64,000 nt of DNA, from positions 1 through 64,000 of the forward strand of contig QNFE01000002.1 of assembly GCA_003645455.1 (NCBI GenBank), written 5' to 3'. Origin of the DNA: Gammaproteobacteria bacterium (GTDB lineage Bacteria > Pseudomonadota > Gammaproteobacteria > QNFE01). Position 1 is the stretch's first letter, and every line of letters starts with the position of its first letter. The notes under the pieces were generated by a model, which did not search any database, had not been told where the DNA came from, and was given only the letters and a program-made list of their open reading frames with translations. The translations under genes and the position numbers were made by a program. This document shows, in pieces, positions 27,104 to 36,806 of this stretch.

Positions 27104-27661
27104 ATGTTAAAAAACCAAGTTACCATCATAGCAGGCAAACACAAAAGAACAAAAATAACATTTGGCGATTTTGATGGTTTGCGACCGACCGCAGCTAAAA
27201 CTCGTGAAACTTTGTTTAGTTGGTTACAACACGATATAACAGATAGTGTTTGTTTGGACTTATTTGCAGGCTCGGGAAGTTTAGGGTTTGAGGCCACTTC
27301 ACGAGGTTGCAAAAAACTCATTATGGTTGAAAAAAATTATCAAATATGTCAGCAACTGAAAAAAAATTCAAATAAAATAAGCGGTGATATAGAAATTATC
27401 AACAAAAGTGCAGAGAAATTCGCTACCCACACCACGCAAATATTTGATATTGTATTTTTTGACCCACCTTTTAAGAGCGAACTATATCAAAAATTAAATT
27501 GGTTTTTAGAGCATATTCCTCTCAGTCATAATGGCAAGGTTTATGTTGAAATTCCTGTGGATAGAGAATTAGAATTAAATAATAACTGGATAATTAGTCG
27601 CAAAAAAATATATTCTATGGTAAAATTTTACCTTTTAACTAAAAAGCACAATGATGAATAA
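27104..27661 (+). CDS. rsmD: 16S rRNA (guanine966-N2)-methyltransferase
   Basis: 185 residues. LDLFAGSGSLGFEATSRG is the AdoMet-binding motif I, FDIVFFDPPF the catalytic DPPF motif IV; DGLRPTAAKTRETLFSWL is the family's N-terminal signature. Overlaps coaD by 11 bp, a common gammaproteobacterial arrangement. Confidence 0.93.
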   Translation: MLKNQVTIIAGKHKRTKITFGDFDGLRPTAAKTRETLFSWLQHDITDSVCLDLFAGSGSLGFEATSRGCKKLIMVEKNYQICQQLKKNSNKISGDIEIINKSAEKFATHTTQIFDIVFFDPPFKSELYQKLNWFLEHIPLSHNGKVYVEIPVDRELELNNNWIISRKKIYSMVKFYLLTKKHNDE

Positions 27662-28148
27662 AAATAAAATAATTTATCCTGGCACATTTGATCCTATAAC
27701 CTACGGGCATAGCAATATAATCAGCCGAGCAGCTAATCTTTTTGATGAGGTTGTTGTCGCCGTGGCAGAAAGTTCCAAAAAACAACCATTTTTTTCATTA
27801 GAACAAAGAATTAACTTAGCACAAGAGGTAACAAAAAATATTCCGCAAGTGAGTGTCATAAAATTTGATTGTATGTTGGTGGATTTAGCCCACCAATTAA
27901 ATGCCAAAATAATCTTACGTGGGTTGCGGGCGGTATCTGATTTTGAATATGAGGTGCAATTATCTGGGATGAATCATCAAATTGCTCCTGACATTGAAAC
28001 TATTTTTATCTCAGCATCACAAGAGCATGCTTTTGTAAGTTCCTCGTTGGTGCGAGAGATGGCATCTATCGGTGGTGATGTCAGTCAATTTATTGATCCA
28101 AAAGTGCAAATTGCATTAAAACAGGAATTATTAAAAAAGAAGTGTTAG
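27651..28148 (+). CDS. coaD: phosphopantetheine adenylyltransferase
   Basis: 165 residues. The nucleotidyltransferase motif TFDPITYGHSNII and the SSSLVREMASIGGDVSQFI motif are intact. Transfers AMP from ATP to 4'-phosphopantetheine in coenzyme A synthesis. Two ATGs in tandem (27651, 27654); either start is possible. Confidence 0.95.
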   Translation: MMNKNKIIYPGTFDPITYGHSNIISRAANLFDEVVVAVAESSKKQPFFSLEQRINLAQEVTKNIPQVSVIKFDCMLVDLAHQLNAKIILRGLRAVSDFEYEVQLSGMNHQIAPDIETIFISASQEHAFVSSSLVREMASIGGDVSQFIDPKVQIALKQELLKKKC

Positions 28149-28179
28149 AATATTGTTTTTTATTATTTTTATTATTTAG

Positions 28180-28443
<264 letters not shown>

Positions 28444-28450
28444 TTAGATT

Positions 28451-29422
28451 ATGAATACCAATTTTCTTGATTTTGAACAACCTATCGCTGAATTAGAAGC
28501 AAAAATTGAAGAGCTTCGTTTTTTAGATAGTGATGTCGAGATTGATATTCAAAATGAAATTGAAAACTTAGAACAAAAATCCGCTAAGCGTACCAAATCA
28601 ATTTTTGCAAACTTAGATGCCTGGCAAATCTCAAAATTATCCCGTCACCCACAACGACCCCACACCAAAGACTACATTGATTTAATATTTACAGATTTTC
28701 ATCAACTGCATGGGGATCGTAATTTTTCAGATGATGTAGCGATTATAGGTGGATTAGCCAAACTTGATGGCAAACCTGTGATGGTAATAGGTCACCAAAA
28801 AGGACGCAATACCAAAGAAAAAATAAAAAATAATTTTGCTATGCCACGTCCTGAAGGTTATAAAAAATCTCTGCGACTGATGGAACTTGCTCAAAAATTT
28901 AAACTCCCAATTTTTACTTTTATTGATACTCCGGGGGCATATCCTGGCATAGGAGCCGAAGAACGCAACCAATCCTATGCAATTGCTTATAACTTATATA
29001 AAATGTCAGATTTAGCAACTCCAATTATTTGCACTATTATCGGAGAAGGTGGATCAGGAGGTGCTTTGGCAGTAGGTGTTGGTGATGAAATTGTAATGTT
29101 ACAATATAGCACCTATTCTGTTATATCACCAGAAGGATGCGCATCAATACTGTATAAAAATGCAGATAAAGCATCGGAGGCTGCAAAATCTATGGGAATA
29201 ACTGCGGATATATTAAAAGAACACAATTTAATTGATACCATCATAGAAGAGCCACTTGGCGGAGCCCATCGTGATTTTCAAAAAACAGCATCATCTTTAA
29301 AGAATCATTTAAACAAAATACTGTCTATATTAGAGGCAAAACCCATTAAAAATTTGGTGCAGAACAGATACGATAAACTTATGGCATTTGGTAAATTTGA
29401 TACTACCACTACTGAAAATTAA
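28451..29422 (+). CDS. accA: acetyl-CoA carboxylase carboxyltransferase subunit alpha
   Basis: 323 residues. [18 protein letters not shown] at the N-terminus, [20 protein letters not shown] and [18 protein letters not shown] are diagnostic. With AccD it transfers carboxyl from carboxybiotin to acetyl-CoA. 7 nt after the ferredoxin, 5 nt before tilS. Confidence 0.96.
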   Translation: MNTNFLDFEQPIAELEAKIEELRFLDSDVEIDIQNEIENLEQKSAKRTKSIFANLDAWQISKLSRHPQRPHTKDYIDLIFTDFHQLHGDRNFSDDVAIIGGLAKLDGKPVMVIGHQKGRNTKEKIKNNFAMPRPEGYKKSLRLMELAQKFKLPIFTFIDTPGAYPGIGAEERNQSYAIAYNLYKMSDLATPIICTIIGEGGSGGALAVGVGDEIVMLQYSTYSVISPEGCASILYKNADKASEAAKSMGITADILKEHNLIDTIIEEPLGGAHRDFQKTASSLKNHLNKILSILEAKPIKNLVQNRYDKLMAFGKFDTTTTEN

Positions 29423-29427
29423 AAATC

Positions 29428-30723
29428 TTGCAAAATTTATCTTGGCAAAGAATTGAAGTTTTTTTACAGAACTCAGATTTCAATAAATTTTTAATTGCCA
29501 TAAGTGGTGGGGTTGATTCGTCTGTTTTATTGCATCTGTGCCATACCCTAAAAACTCACAACAAAAAAATTCAATTCAGAGCAGTGCACATTAATCATCA
29601 GCTACAACAAAATGCGACCATATGGGACAAACATTGCGAAGATGAGTGCAAAAAACATGACATTTCATTCATCAGTCAAAAAATTACCATCAATACAAAC
29701 ACTAAAAAAAGTCCAGAGGAACAGGCACGGATTCAAAGATACCAAGCTATAAAAAATATTGTTAAAAAAGATGAGCAAGTTTTGTGCGCTCATCATCTTA
29801 ACGATCAGGTTGAAACTTTTTTTTTAAGGTTGCTACGAGGTTCAGGCAGTGTCGGTTTATCTGGCATAAAACCTCGTATCAATATATTTAATATGTCGCT
29901 TGCTCGCCCCTTTTTGAATATATCACAACAACAAATAAACGACTATGCAACAACTCATCAAATAAAATATATTGTGGATGATAGCAATGCTGATATAAAA
30001 TTTACTCGTAATTATTTAAGATTAAAAGTTATGCCAAGCCTTGATAACATAAACACAGCTTATCTTAACAATATCAACAAAGCCATCAACATAATTGCCG
30101 AAAATAATAATTTTATTGATGAAACTCTGTTGCAAAAATATAAAAATATAGATTTTTGCTCTGATAAAATAAATAGTGAGGTTTTAAATCTTGCCCCGAA
30201 TTTTGAAAAAAAATGGGTAATAAGATATTGGTTATCAAAAAAAATATGTTTTTATCCAAATCAAAAACACACCGAAGAAATAATAACTCAACTTATCAAT
30301 AGCAATAATGACAATAAAATCGAGATTAAATTAGATGATAATCATAGTTTAAAAACCTATGATAATGTAATATACTTAGTCCAAAAAGATGATGATGATG
30401 TTGCTTGTAAAAAAGAAATTGTATGGGTTTTTAAAGAGGGGGATTTAAAAATTAACCAAAATTTAACTCTCACCTTAGAGCAATTAAAACAACAAAATTT
30501 TGATTTTTCCAAAACAAAAAATGTTAAAATATCCTATCGTCAAGAAGGGCAAAAGATGCAACTTAATTATAATGGCAGTTATAAAAAATTAAAAAAAATA
30601 TTTCAAGAATATAAAATCCCACCATGGATGCGAGACGGCATTCCTCTGTTATATCTAAAAAACGAGTTGGTGGCAATTTATGGAGTTGTTTGTCGGTGGG
30701 ATTATAGAATACAAAAAATATGA
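29428..30723 (+). CDS. tilS: tRNA(Ile)-lysidine synthetase
   Basis: 431 residues. The PP-loop ISGGVDSSVLLHL (about residues 23-35) binds ATP; HLNDQVETFFLRLLRGSGSVGL is the conserved N-type PPase segment, and the C-terminal TilS domain is present (VKISYRQEGQKMQL, KIFQEYKIPPWMRDGIPLLY). Modifies C34 of tRNA-Ile (CAU). Starts with TTG, 5 nt after accA. Its end overlaps surE by ATGA. Confidence 0.93.
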   Translation: MQNLSWQRIEVFLQNSDFNKFLIAISGGVDSSVLLHLCHTLKTHNKKIQFRAVHINHQLQQNATIWDKHCEDECKKHDISFISQKITINTNTKKSPEEQARIQRYQAIKNIVKKDEQVLCAHHLNDQVETFFLRLLRGSGSVGLSGIKPRINIFNMSLARPFLNISQQQINDYATTHQIKYIVDDSNADIKFTRNYLRLKVMPSLDNINTAYLNNINKAINIIAENNNFIDETLLQKYKNIDFCSDKINSEVLNLAPNFEKKWVIRYWLSKKICFYPNQKHTEEIITQLINSNNDNKIEIKLDDNHSLKTYDNVIYLVQKDDDDVACKKEIVWVFKEGDLKINQNLTLTLEQLKQQNFDFSKTKNVKISYRQEGQKMQLNYNGSYKKLKKIFQEYKIPPWMRDGIPLLYLKNELVAIYGVVCRWDYRIQKI

Positions 30724-31469
30724 ATATTTTACTAAGCAATGATGACGGGTTTAATTCTCGTGGCATTCAAACTTTAAAAAATGTCCTATCAAAACAACAT
30801 GATGTGACAATCTTTGCCCCTGACAGAAACCGCAGTGGAGCTTCTAATTCTTTGAGTTTGGATCGTCCTTTAAAAGTTGATAAGCTATCAAATAATACCT
30901 ATGCCGTGGATGGCACACCCACAGACTGCGTGCATCTTGCCTTGTGCGGTTTATTAAAAAAACAAATTGATATAGTCATAAGTGGCATCAACCACGGTGC
31001 CAATCTGGGCGATGATGTGCACTACTCCGGCACAGTTGCCGCCGCTATGGAGGGCAGATTCTTAGGAGCGCCTGCAATCGCAGTATCTTTGGTAGGAGAT
31101 AATTTGGATTATATAAAAGATGGGGCAGAAATAATAAATGATTTTATAAAAAATATAAAAAACCTAAAAATGGATAAATACACTTTTTTAAACATAAATA
31201 TTCCCAACTTGCCAAAAAATAAAATCAAAAAAATAGTTGCCACCAGATGTGGCAATCGCCACCGAGCAAAATCCGCTGTAATCGACAAACTAAACCCACG
31301 AGGTGGCGTGTCATATTGGATCGGCTCCGTAGGGGACACTGATGATAATGGCAAAATGACAGATTTTTATGCTATTGAAAATAAATGTGTCTCCATAACT
31401 CCGCTTACGATAGATATGAGCGCCCACTCTCAATTAAAAACCTTAGATGAATATATATACACAATCTGA
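30720..31469 (+). CDS. surE: 5'/3'-nucleotidase SurE
   Basis: 249 residues. MNILLSNDDGFNSRGI holds the metal-binding DD; VISGINHGANLGDDVHYSGTVAAAMEG is the second signature. A survival protein that removes phosphate from nucleotides. Overlaps tilS (4 bp) and pcm (23 bp), the standard surE-pcm pair. Confidence 0.95.
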   Translation: MNILLSNDDGFNSRGIQTLKNVLSKQHDVTIFAPDRNRSGASNSLSLDRPLKVDKLSNNTYAVDGTPTDCVHLALCGLLKKQIDIVISGINHGANLGDDVHYSGTVAAAMEGRFLGAPAIAVSLVGDNLDYIKDGAEIINDFIKNIKNLKMDKYTFLNINIPNLPKNKIKKIVATRCGNRHRAKSAVIDKLNPRGGVSYWIGSVGDTDDNGKMTDFYAIENKCVSITPLTIDMSAHSQLKTLDEYIYTI

Positions 31470-32121
31470 AATAGATGGCATAGGTTTTACCTCTCAAAGA
31501 TCACGAAATCGTCTGGCGGATAATCTTGCAGATAAAGGAATCTTTAACCAAAAAGTATTAGATGTTATCAAAAAAACTCCCCGTCATCTTTTTATGAATA
31601 GTGGATTATCTCAGCAAGCCTATGAAGATCTGGCTGTGCCAATCTCGTGTGGTCAGACTATCTCACAACCTTTTATAGTGGCAAAAATGACCGAGCAATT
31701 ATTGCACACCAAGAATCTCAACAAAGTTTTAGAAATCGGCACAGGTTCTGGTTATCAAGCTGCAATCCTATCCGCTTTAATCCCAGAGGTTATAACAATT
31801 GAGCGAATAAAAACTCTGCACCAAAAAGCTGTTGATAATTTTTATGCTTTGCAAATAAAAAATATCACTGCTATTTTATCAGACGGTGATGAAAATATAG
31901 AAAAACATGCCCCATTTGATGGTATAATGATAACCGCAGCAATTAACAAAATCCCTCAACATTTTACTGATTTATTACCAGATGGTGGCACAATTATCGC
32001 ACCCATAGGGGAGACAAATAAACCTCAACACCTAACACTTTTCACGAAATATAATGACACCCTAAGCGAACAAATTCTTTTAAGAGTGCAATTTGTCCCA
32101 TTTTTGCAGGGAATTGCATGA
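31447..32121 (+). CDS. pcm: protein-L-isoaspartate O-methyltransferase
   Basis: 224 residues. VPISCGQTISQPFIVAKMTEQL and VLEIGTGSGYQAAILSAL (AdoMet site) identify it. Repairs isomerised Asp/Asn residues. Slightly longer at the N-terminus than E. coli Pcm because the start lies in surE. Confidence 0.94.
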   Translation: MNIYTQSEIDGIGFTSQRSRNRLADNLADKGIFNQKVLDVIKKTPRHLFMNSGLSQQAYEDLAVPISCGQTISQPFIVAKMTEQLLHTKNLNKVLEIGTGSGYQAAILSALIPEVITIERIKTLHQKAVDNFYALQIKNITAILSDGDENIEKHAPFDGIMITAAINKIPQHFTDLLPDGGTIIAPIGETNKPQHLTLFTKYNDTLSEQILLRVQFVPFLQGIA

Positions 32122-32151
32122 AACTATAATTTTTTATAAATATTTTTTACT

Positions 32152-33096
32152 ATGATAAAAACTATAACAAACTTTTTTATATTATCTTTTATTTTTGCAT
32201 TGACAACGAATCCAATATATGCAAAAAAGACAACAAAACCTAAGGACAATAAGTCTTATGCAATTAGTTATTCTTGTTTTCAAAAAGCTAATCCAAAAAT
32301 TAATGATTTGGATCGTCTTGAATATAGCATAAGTGAAGGATATAAAAATTATCTAATTTACACTGGACGAAGTAATAAAAAGCTTATTCCAATTCACAAA
32401 TGCCTATCGCAAATAATTCTTGCCAAACTCAATAACGATAAAACCCAAGATTTTAGCATTAAATCTTATGGAATGGACGACGGCAAGGAATATAAATTTG
32501 CAGGTTTATATAACACCAAAGCAATTGATCTTACAGTTTTTTATAAAAATAAAGCAATATCTGGCATAGGAGTTAAATTTGTTACCTCAAACTACAAACA
32601 AAATTCTGGTAATTATTTTGAGAATATGTTGGGCGAGACTATCAATGTAAAAGCCAAATCTTTGTTGTATGGACAATTTTTATTATTTAAACATAAAATC
32701 CCCTATTGGAGTAAAAAAGAAAAAACTTTTAAAAAAATAGAGCAATTGAATGATAAAAATTTAAAAAAATATGTTTTATTGGATGCAGCTAATACAAAGC
32801 AAAATTATAAACCAGATTTTTTATTCATAGGTTTTGTTGAAACAGGAGATGAAGAAGATTTTGCCAAAATAACCCAAGCATACAAAAATAAAAAACCTAT
32901 AACTATAAACAAAAATAATTTTCATCAAAAATTAGCCGATAAAGTGGCTGTAAAATTTATTAAAACTACTGATGCAAATGCTTATAATTATAATTTAGAT
33001 ACTATTACTTTTTTAAAAAAAGCAAATGATTTCAATCGTTTTATTGCAAATTTTGTCAAACAAACAAAAGCAAAAGCCTATAATAAAAAATTTTAA
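32152..33096 (+). CDS. exported protein of unknown function
   Basis: 314 residues with a signal peptide (ITNFFILSFIFALTTNPIYAKK). The mature chain is Lys/Asn/Tyr-rich with no cysteine pairs except one near residue 42 and another near 84, and no recognised motif. Separate from pcm by 30 nt, same strand. Ends 9 nt before a MITE. I do not recognise the family. Confidence 0.6.
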   Translation: MIKTITNFFILSFIFALTTNPIYAKKTTKPKDNKSYAISYSCFQKANPKINDLDRLEYSISEGYKNYLIYTGRSNKKLIPIHKCLSQIILAKLNNDKTQDFSIKSYGMDDGKEYKFAGLYNTKAIDLTVFYKNKAISGIGVKFVTSNYKQNSGNYFENMLGETINVKAKSLLYGQFLLFKHKIPYWSKKEKTFKKIEQLNDKNLKKYVLLDAANTKQNYKPDFLFIGFVETGDEEDFAKITQAYKNKKPITINKNNFHQKLADKVAVKFIKTTDANAYNYNLDTITFLKKANDFNRFIANFVKQTKAKAYNKKF

Positions 33097-33105
33097 ATTT
33101 ATAAA

Positions 33106-33264
33106 GAGACCTTTGCATAATTCAAGCACAATTTATAACAACAATAAAATGCGCCTATTTTATCAAAAAATTCGTCAAATAACAGGCTATTTTCCTCTTT
33201 TTTTAATAAAATATGCACTATTTTCTTATTATTCTAAACAGCACTTGAATTATGCAAAGGTCTC
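33106..33264. mobile_element. GAGACC-family MITE (159 bp) with ATAAA duplication
   Basis: GAGACCTTTGCATAATTCAA and inverse, flanked by ATAAA at 33101-33105 and 33265-33269. Its interior (TATCAAAAAATTCGTCAAAT ... TTTTTTTAATAAAATATGCA) belongs to the same subtype as the copy at 53287. Confidence 0.92.
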
Positions 33265-33274
33265 ATAAAATATA

Positions 33275-34432
33275 ATGGAGCCTTTTAAAAATATTTATAA
33301 CGATAAGTTTTTTGCTGAATTTATGCAGGTTTTATCCGTTGTGATAGATGATTTTAATTCTGATTTATTTATGGAGCAGGTTTGTGATAAAAACTGGCAA
33401 CAGCGAGAGTTAAAAGATAGGATGAAACATATTTGTTTTATTTTGCATCATCATCTGAGCTCTGATTTCCCCCAAGCGGTCCAAATTATTTTAAAAATTG
33501 TCAATCTTTTAAAAACAGCAGAAAATGATTTAAGGTTGGAGTATATGTTTTTACCAGATTATATTGAAACCTATGGGTTAGATGATTATAAAATCTCAAT
33601 GCAGGCTTTGGAACAGATTACCAAATTTACCAGTTGCGAGTTTGCTATCCGTCCTTTTATCATTAAAGACTCACAAAAAACTATGCAACAAATGTTGTTG
33701 TGGTCACAAAACAACAATGAATCTGTGCGAAGACTTGCCTCTGAGGGTTGTCGTCCGAGGTTACCCTGGGCTTGTTCTTTACCAGAATTTAAAAAAAATC
33801 CTATGCTGATTTTGCCGATTTTAGAGAACTTAAAAGCCGACAAATCTTTATTTGTCAGAAAAAGTATCGCTAATAATCTCAACGATATAGCAAAAGATAA
33901 TCCAGATATTGTCATAAATATTATCAAAAAATGGCAGGGGATAAATTCAGATACTAACTGGTTGATAAAGCATGCCGCTCGCACCCTCTTAAAAAAGGGC
34001 GATAAAGAGGTTATGAAAATTTTCGGTTTAGAGCCAAGTCATAAAATTAAAATTGATAATTTTTTAATTGTTAATTCAAAAATTAAAATCGGCAATTATT
34101 TAGAATTTTCTTTTAATCTGTATAATCAAAAATCTCAAAAAACAAAAATTAGGTTGGAGTATGTGATTTATTATCAAAAGGCAAATGGGACTTTAACAAA
34201 AAAAGTTTATAAAATTAGCGAGAAAGATTATAGTAAAAATTCCATAACAAAAATTATCCGCAGGCAGTCTTTCAAAGTTATAAGCACTCGCAAATTTCAT
34301 CAAGGATTACACAAAATCGCAGTTATAATCAATGGTCGAGAATATCAAAAATATGATTTTATCTTATTAACTGCTGATGAAAGAGACTCAAAAAAACTCC
34401 GTCATTGCGAGGCGGACAAAAAAATGATGTAA
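33275..34432 (+). CDS. AlkC-like DNA alkylation repair protein (HEAT-like repeats)
   Basis: 385 residues. Helical-repeat N-terminal ~270 residues with RRLASEGCRPRLPWA, the hallmark of AlkC/AlkD-like DNA glycosylases that excise alkylated purines, followed by an Ig-like C-terminal domain (residues ~275-370) as in longer AlkC forms. The last ~15 residues (LRHCEADKKMM) are encoded by the repeat element at 34401, so the natural stop has been replaced. Start lies 10 nt after a MITE. Confidence 0.8.
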   Translation: MEPFKNIYNDKFFAEFMQVLSVVIDDFNSDLFMEQVCDKNWQQRELKDRMKHICFILHHHLSSDFPQAVQIILKIVNLLKTAENDLRLEYMFLPDYIETYGLDDYKISMQALEQITKFTSCEFAIRPFIIKDSQKTMQQMLLWSQNNNESVRRLASEGCRPRLPWACSLPEFKKNPMLILPILENLKADKSLFVRKSIANNLNDIAKDNPDIVINIIKKWQGINSDTNWLIKHAARTLLKKGDKEVMKIFGLEPSHKIKIDNFLIVNSKIKIGNYLEFSFNLYNQKSQKTKIRLEYVIYYQKANGTLTKKVYKISEKDYSKNSITKIIRRQSFKVISTRKFHQGLHKIAVIINGREYQKYDFILLTADERDSKKLRHCEADKKMM

Positions 34433-34583
34433 TATCAAGCGTTTAAATCGCCGCGGCAATCTCGCTGTGTATGCACCAAACCTGTGACAAAATAAGATTA
34501 AAGGCAAAGTATACGGATAATAACACGAGATATGGCAATTTTTTGTGTTTTGCATCGCTTTATCTGTCCGCCTCGTTATGACG
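34401..34583. mobile_element. MITE-like element, CGTCATTGCGAGGCGGAC family
   Basis: Ends CGTCATTGCGAGGCGGAC (34401-34418) and GTCCGCCTCGTTATGACG (34566-34583). The first ~140 bp are a near-identical inverted copy of the right part of 13465-13713. It overlaps the 3' end of the AlkC-like gene. More fragments of the same kind (GACTGCCGCACTTCGCTACG) continue to about 34640. Confidence 0.75.
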
Positions 34584-34644
34584 GATAATAACAAGAGACT
34601 GCCGCACTTCGCTACGCTCGTTCGCAGTGACGACCATTGTTTTT

Positions 34645-34833
34645 TTATGTTTTTCCCAACAACTCTTGACGTTGATACTTTTTCAATAAATCTTTTTTGA
34701 TTTTTTTTAAATTACGAACCGGAGATATAATGCCCCATATCATCAAAGCAAAACTTATGGCAAAGCTACTCCAAACATAAGCACCATAACCGCCCATTGC
34801 CATAAATTCCATTATCTCATCATAACTTATCAT
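34645..34833 (-). CDS. ccmD: haem exporter protein CcmD
   Basis: 62 residues when started at ATG 34833, which overlaps the ccmC stop as ATGA. EFMAMGGYGAYVWSSFAISF is the conserved entry to the single membrane helix; a basic cytoplasmic tail (KKIKKDLLKKYQRQ) follows. CcmD holds haem-loaded CcmE in the CcmABCD complex. The longer track start (34863) is inside ccmC and less likely. Confidence 0.88.
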   Translation of the reverse strand: MISYDEIMEFMAMGGYGAYVWSSFAISFALMIWGIISPVRNLKKIKKDLLKKYQRQELLGKT

Positions 34834-35570
34834 GATTGTTTTTTGACCATATCTTTGACCCAAGAGGTTGTGCTCTCGCTGATTAAAATCTGATTTTTTG
34901 CATTATGCAAGAGATTGATTATGTAATAAAACTTAAAAGCTACCGCCATCACCAGCAACGGAATTAACATATCAATATGGATTGATGGTTTGTCAAATTT
35001 TGTCACAGTCGGTCCTTGATGTAGAGTGTTCCACCACTCAACCGAGTAATGAATAATAGGAATATTAACAACACCAACCAGCACTAAAATTGACACGGCT
35101 TTAATGGCAATTTTTTTATCCTCAATGGCATTATAAAGTGCTAAAACTCCGATATATAAAAATAATAAAATTAACTCCGAGGTTAATCTTGCATCCCACA
35201 CCCACCAAGCACCCCACATAGGTTTGCCCCAGATTGAACCTGTCACCAAAGCGATTGTTGTAAAAATCGCACCAACCGCAACACTTGATATTAACATAAT
35301 TTGTGCCATTTTCATCCGCCAAATAAGCACAACCACGGCACAACTTGCCATCACCATATAGACAAACATACTCATCCAAGCTGCCGGCACATGGACATAT
35401 ATAATCCGAAAACTATTGCCCTGTTGATAATCCGCAGGAGCAGTAATCAGCGCTCCATACATACCATACAACAATAATCCAAAAAATATGATATATAAAT
35501 ATGGTAAGATTTTATTGATAAAATTATAAAAATATGGCGGTGAACCAAATTTATGTAAAAATTTAAACAT
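34830..35570 (-). CDS. ccmC: haem exporter protein CcmC
   Basis: 246 residues, six membrane helices. VHVPAAWMSMFVYM and GSIWGKPMWGAWWVWDARLTS (the WWD haem-handling motif) are diagnostic. Delivers haem to CcmE for cytochrome c maturation, needed by SoxA and SoxX. ccmA and ccmB, usually just upstream, are absent here; bioF takes their place. Confidence 0.95.
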   Translation of the reverse strand: MFKFLHKFGSPPYFYNFINKILPYLYIIFFGLLLYGMYGALITAPADYQQGNSFRIIYVHVPAAWMSMFVYMVMASCAVVVLIWRMKMAQIMLISSVAVGAIFTTIALVTGSIWGKPMWGAWWVWDARLTSELILLFLYIGVLALYNAIEDKKIAIKAVSILVLVGVVNIPIIHYSVEWWNTLHQGPTVTKFDKPSIHIDMLIPLLVMAVAFKFYYIINLLHNAKNQILISESTTSWVKDMVKKQS

Positions 35571-35624
35571 TTTTATTTTTAATTAAAAAGTGGCTATTAT
35601 CTAATATTTTGCAAAAAAAATCCA

Positions 35625-36806
35625 TTATAAATTTAGTTTATGAAAAATAACAGCCTCATTTATTGCCTTGACCAAAGTTTTAATTTGTGCTGGACTATGT
35701 TCGGCGGTAAGTGTTATTCGCAAACGAGCAAAGTTTTTTGGAACTGTAGGAGGACGAATAGCACCGACAATTATTCCGTTATTTTTTAAATAGGAGGATA
35801 TATCAATTGTTTTTTGGTTATCGCCTATAATTATAGGTTGGATGGCAGTATTTGATTTTGTTAATTTTATATTGAACGAGGATGCAAGTTTTTTAAAATA
35901 ATGGATGGATTCAGATAATTTTTCAACTCGCCAATTCTCTTTTTGCATAACATCCAAAGCCTTGTCTGCTGCCCTTATAACCGCAACAGGCAGAGCGGTT
36001 GTATAGATATGTTGAGGAGCAAACTGTAATAGAGTATCACAAACAAGATCAGATCCTGCAACATATGCACCATAACAACCCAATGCCTTGCCAAGAGTTG
36101 CCATATAAATTACATTACTATTATCATTGTAATCATCAGCCACTTGCAAGCCGTTATCACCTAAAACTCCAAAACCGTGGGCATCATCAATAATTAAATC
36201 CAGATCATTTTCTGTGGCAATATTAGATAATCTTTGCAAAGGAGCAAAATCGCCTCCCATACTAAAAATACTTTCACTCATAATAGCGCCACCTCCATCG
36301 CGAACTTTTATTTTTGACAATAAATGAGCGGCATCAAGATGAGCATAACGAACCAAGGTAGCATCAGATGCCAAGCCACCGAGAATAGCCGAGCTGTGGT
36401 TTAGTTTATCTTGATAAATAAAATTAGTTTTTTTGTAGAGAGTTGTGTTTATTGCCATATTTGCCATAAAACCATTAGCAAATATTAGGGCTCGTGGTTT
36501 GTTGCTTATCTGAGCTAATTTTTGTTCTAAATCATGGTGGGCGACAGTGTGGCCTGTGACCATATCAGATGAGCAGGCAGAAACACCGAATTTATCAACG
36601 GCATTTTTCATAGCCATCATAACATCAGGATGATTAGCAAGACCAAGATAATTGTTTGATGAAAAATTTAAGTAGGATTTTTTATCATTATTATCAAGAA
36701 TAATTTGTGTAGCCTGCGGACTTGATAATTTTAATCTATGACGAGTAAGATTGTTTTTTTCTCTTGTTTGTAGGGCATCATATCTTATTTTATTTATTTT
36801 TCTCAT
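35625..36806 (-). CDS. bioF: 8-amino-7-oxononanoate synthase
   Basis: 393 residues, PLP-dependent alpha-oxoamine synthase. FSSNNYLGLANHPDV, the LIIDDAHGFGVLGDNG motif and MATLGKALGCYGAYVAGS (PLP lysine) are present. Condenses pimeloyl-ACP with alanine in biotin synthesis. Related KBL/HemA(ALAS) enzymes are possible but the length and motifs favour BioF. Its start overlaps the end of dsbC by 17 bp; no other bio genes adjoin. Confidence 0.85.
   Translation of the reverse strand: MRKINKIRYDALQTREKNNLTRHRLKLSSPQATQIILDNNDKKSYLNFSSNNYLGLANHPDVMMAMKNAVDKFGVSACSSDMVTGHTVAHHDLEQKLAQISNKPRALIFANGFMANMAINTTLYKKTNFIYQDKLNHSSAILGGLASDATLVRYAHLDAAHLLSKIKVRDGGGAIMSESIFSMGGDFAPLQRLSNIATENDLDLIIDDAHGFGVLGDNGLQVADDYNDNSNVIYMATLGKALGCYGAYVAGSDLVCDTLLQFAPQHIYTTALPVAVIRAADKALDVMQKENWRVEKLSESIHYFKKLASSFNIKLTKSNTAIQPIIIGDNQKTIDISSYLKNNGIIVGAIRPPTVPKNFARLRITLTAEHSPAQIKTLVKAINEAVIFHKLNL

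Noticed and set aside
33026-33268. 80-residue ORF downstream of the exported protein
   Set aside because: Mostly the 33106 repeat element; the start overlaps the preceding gene in another frame.
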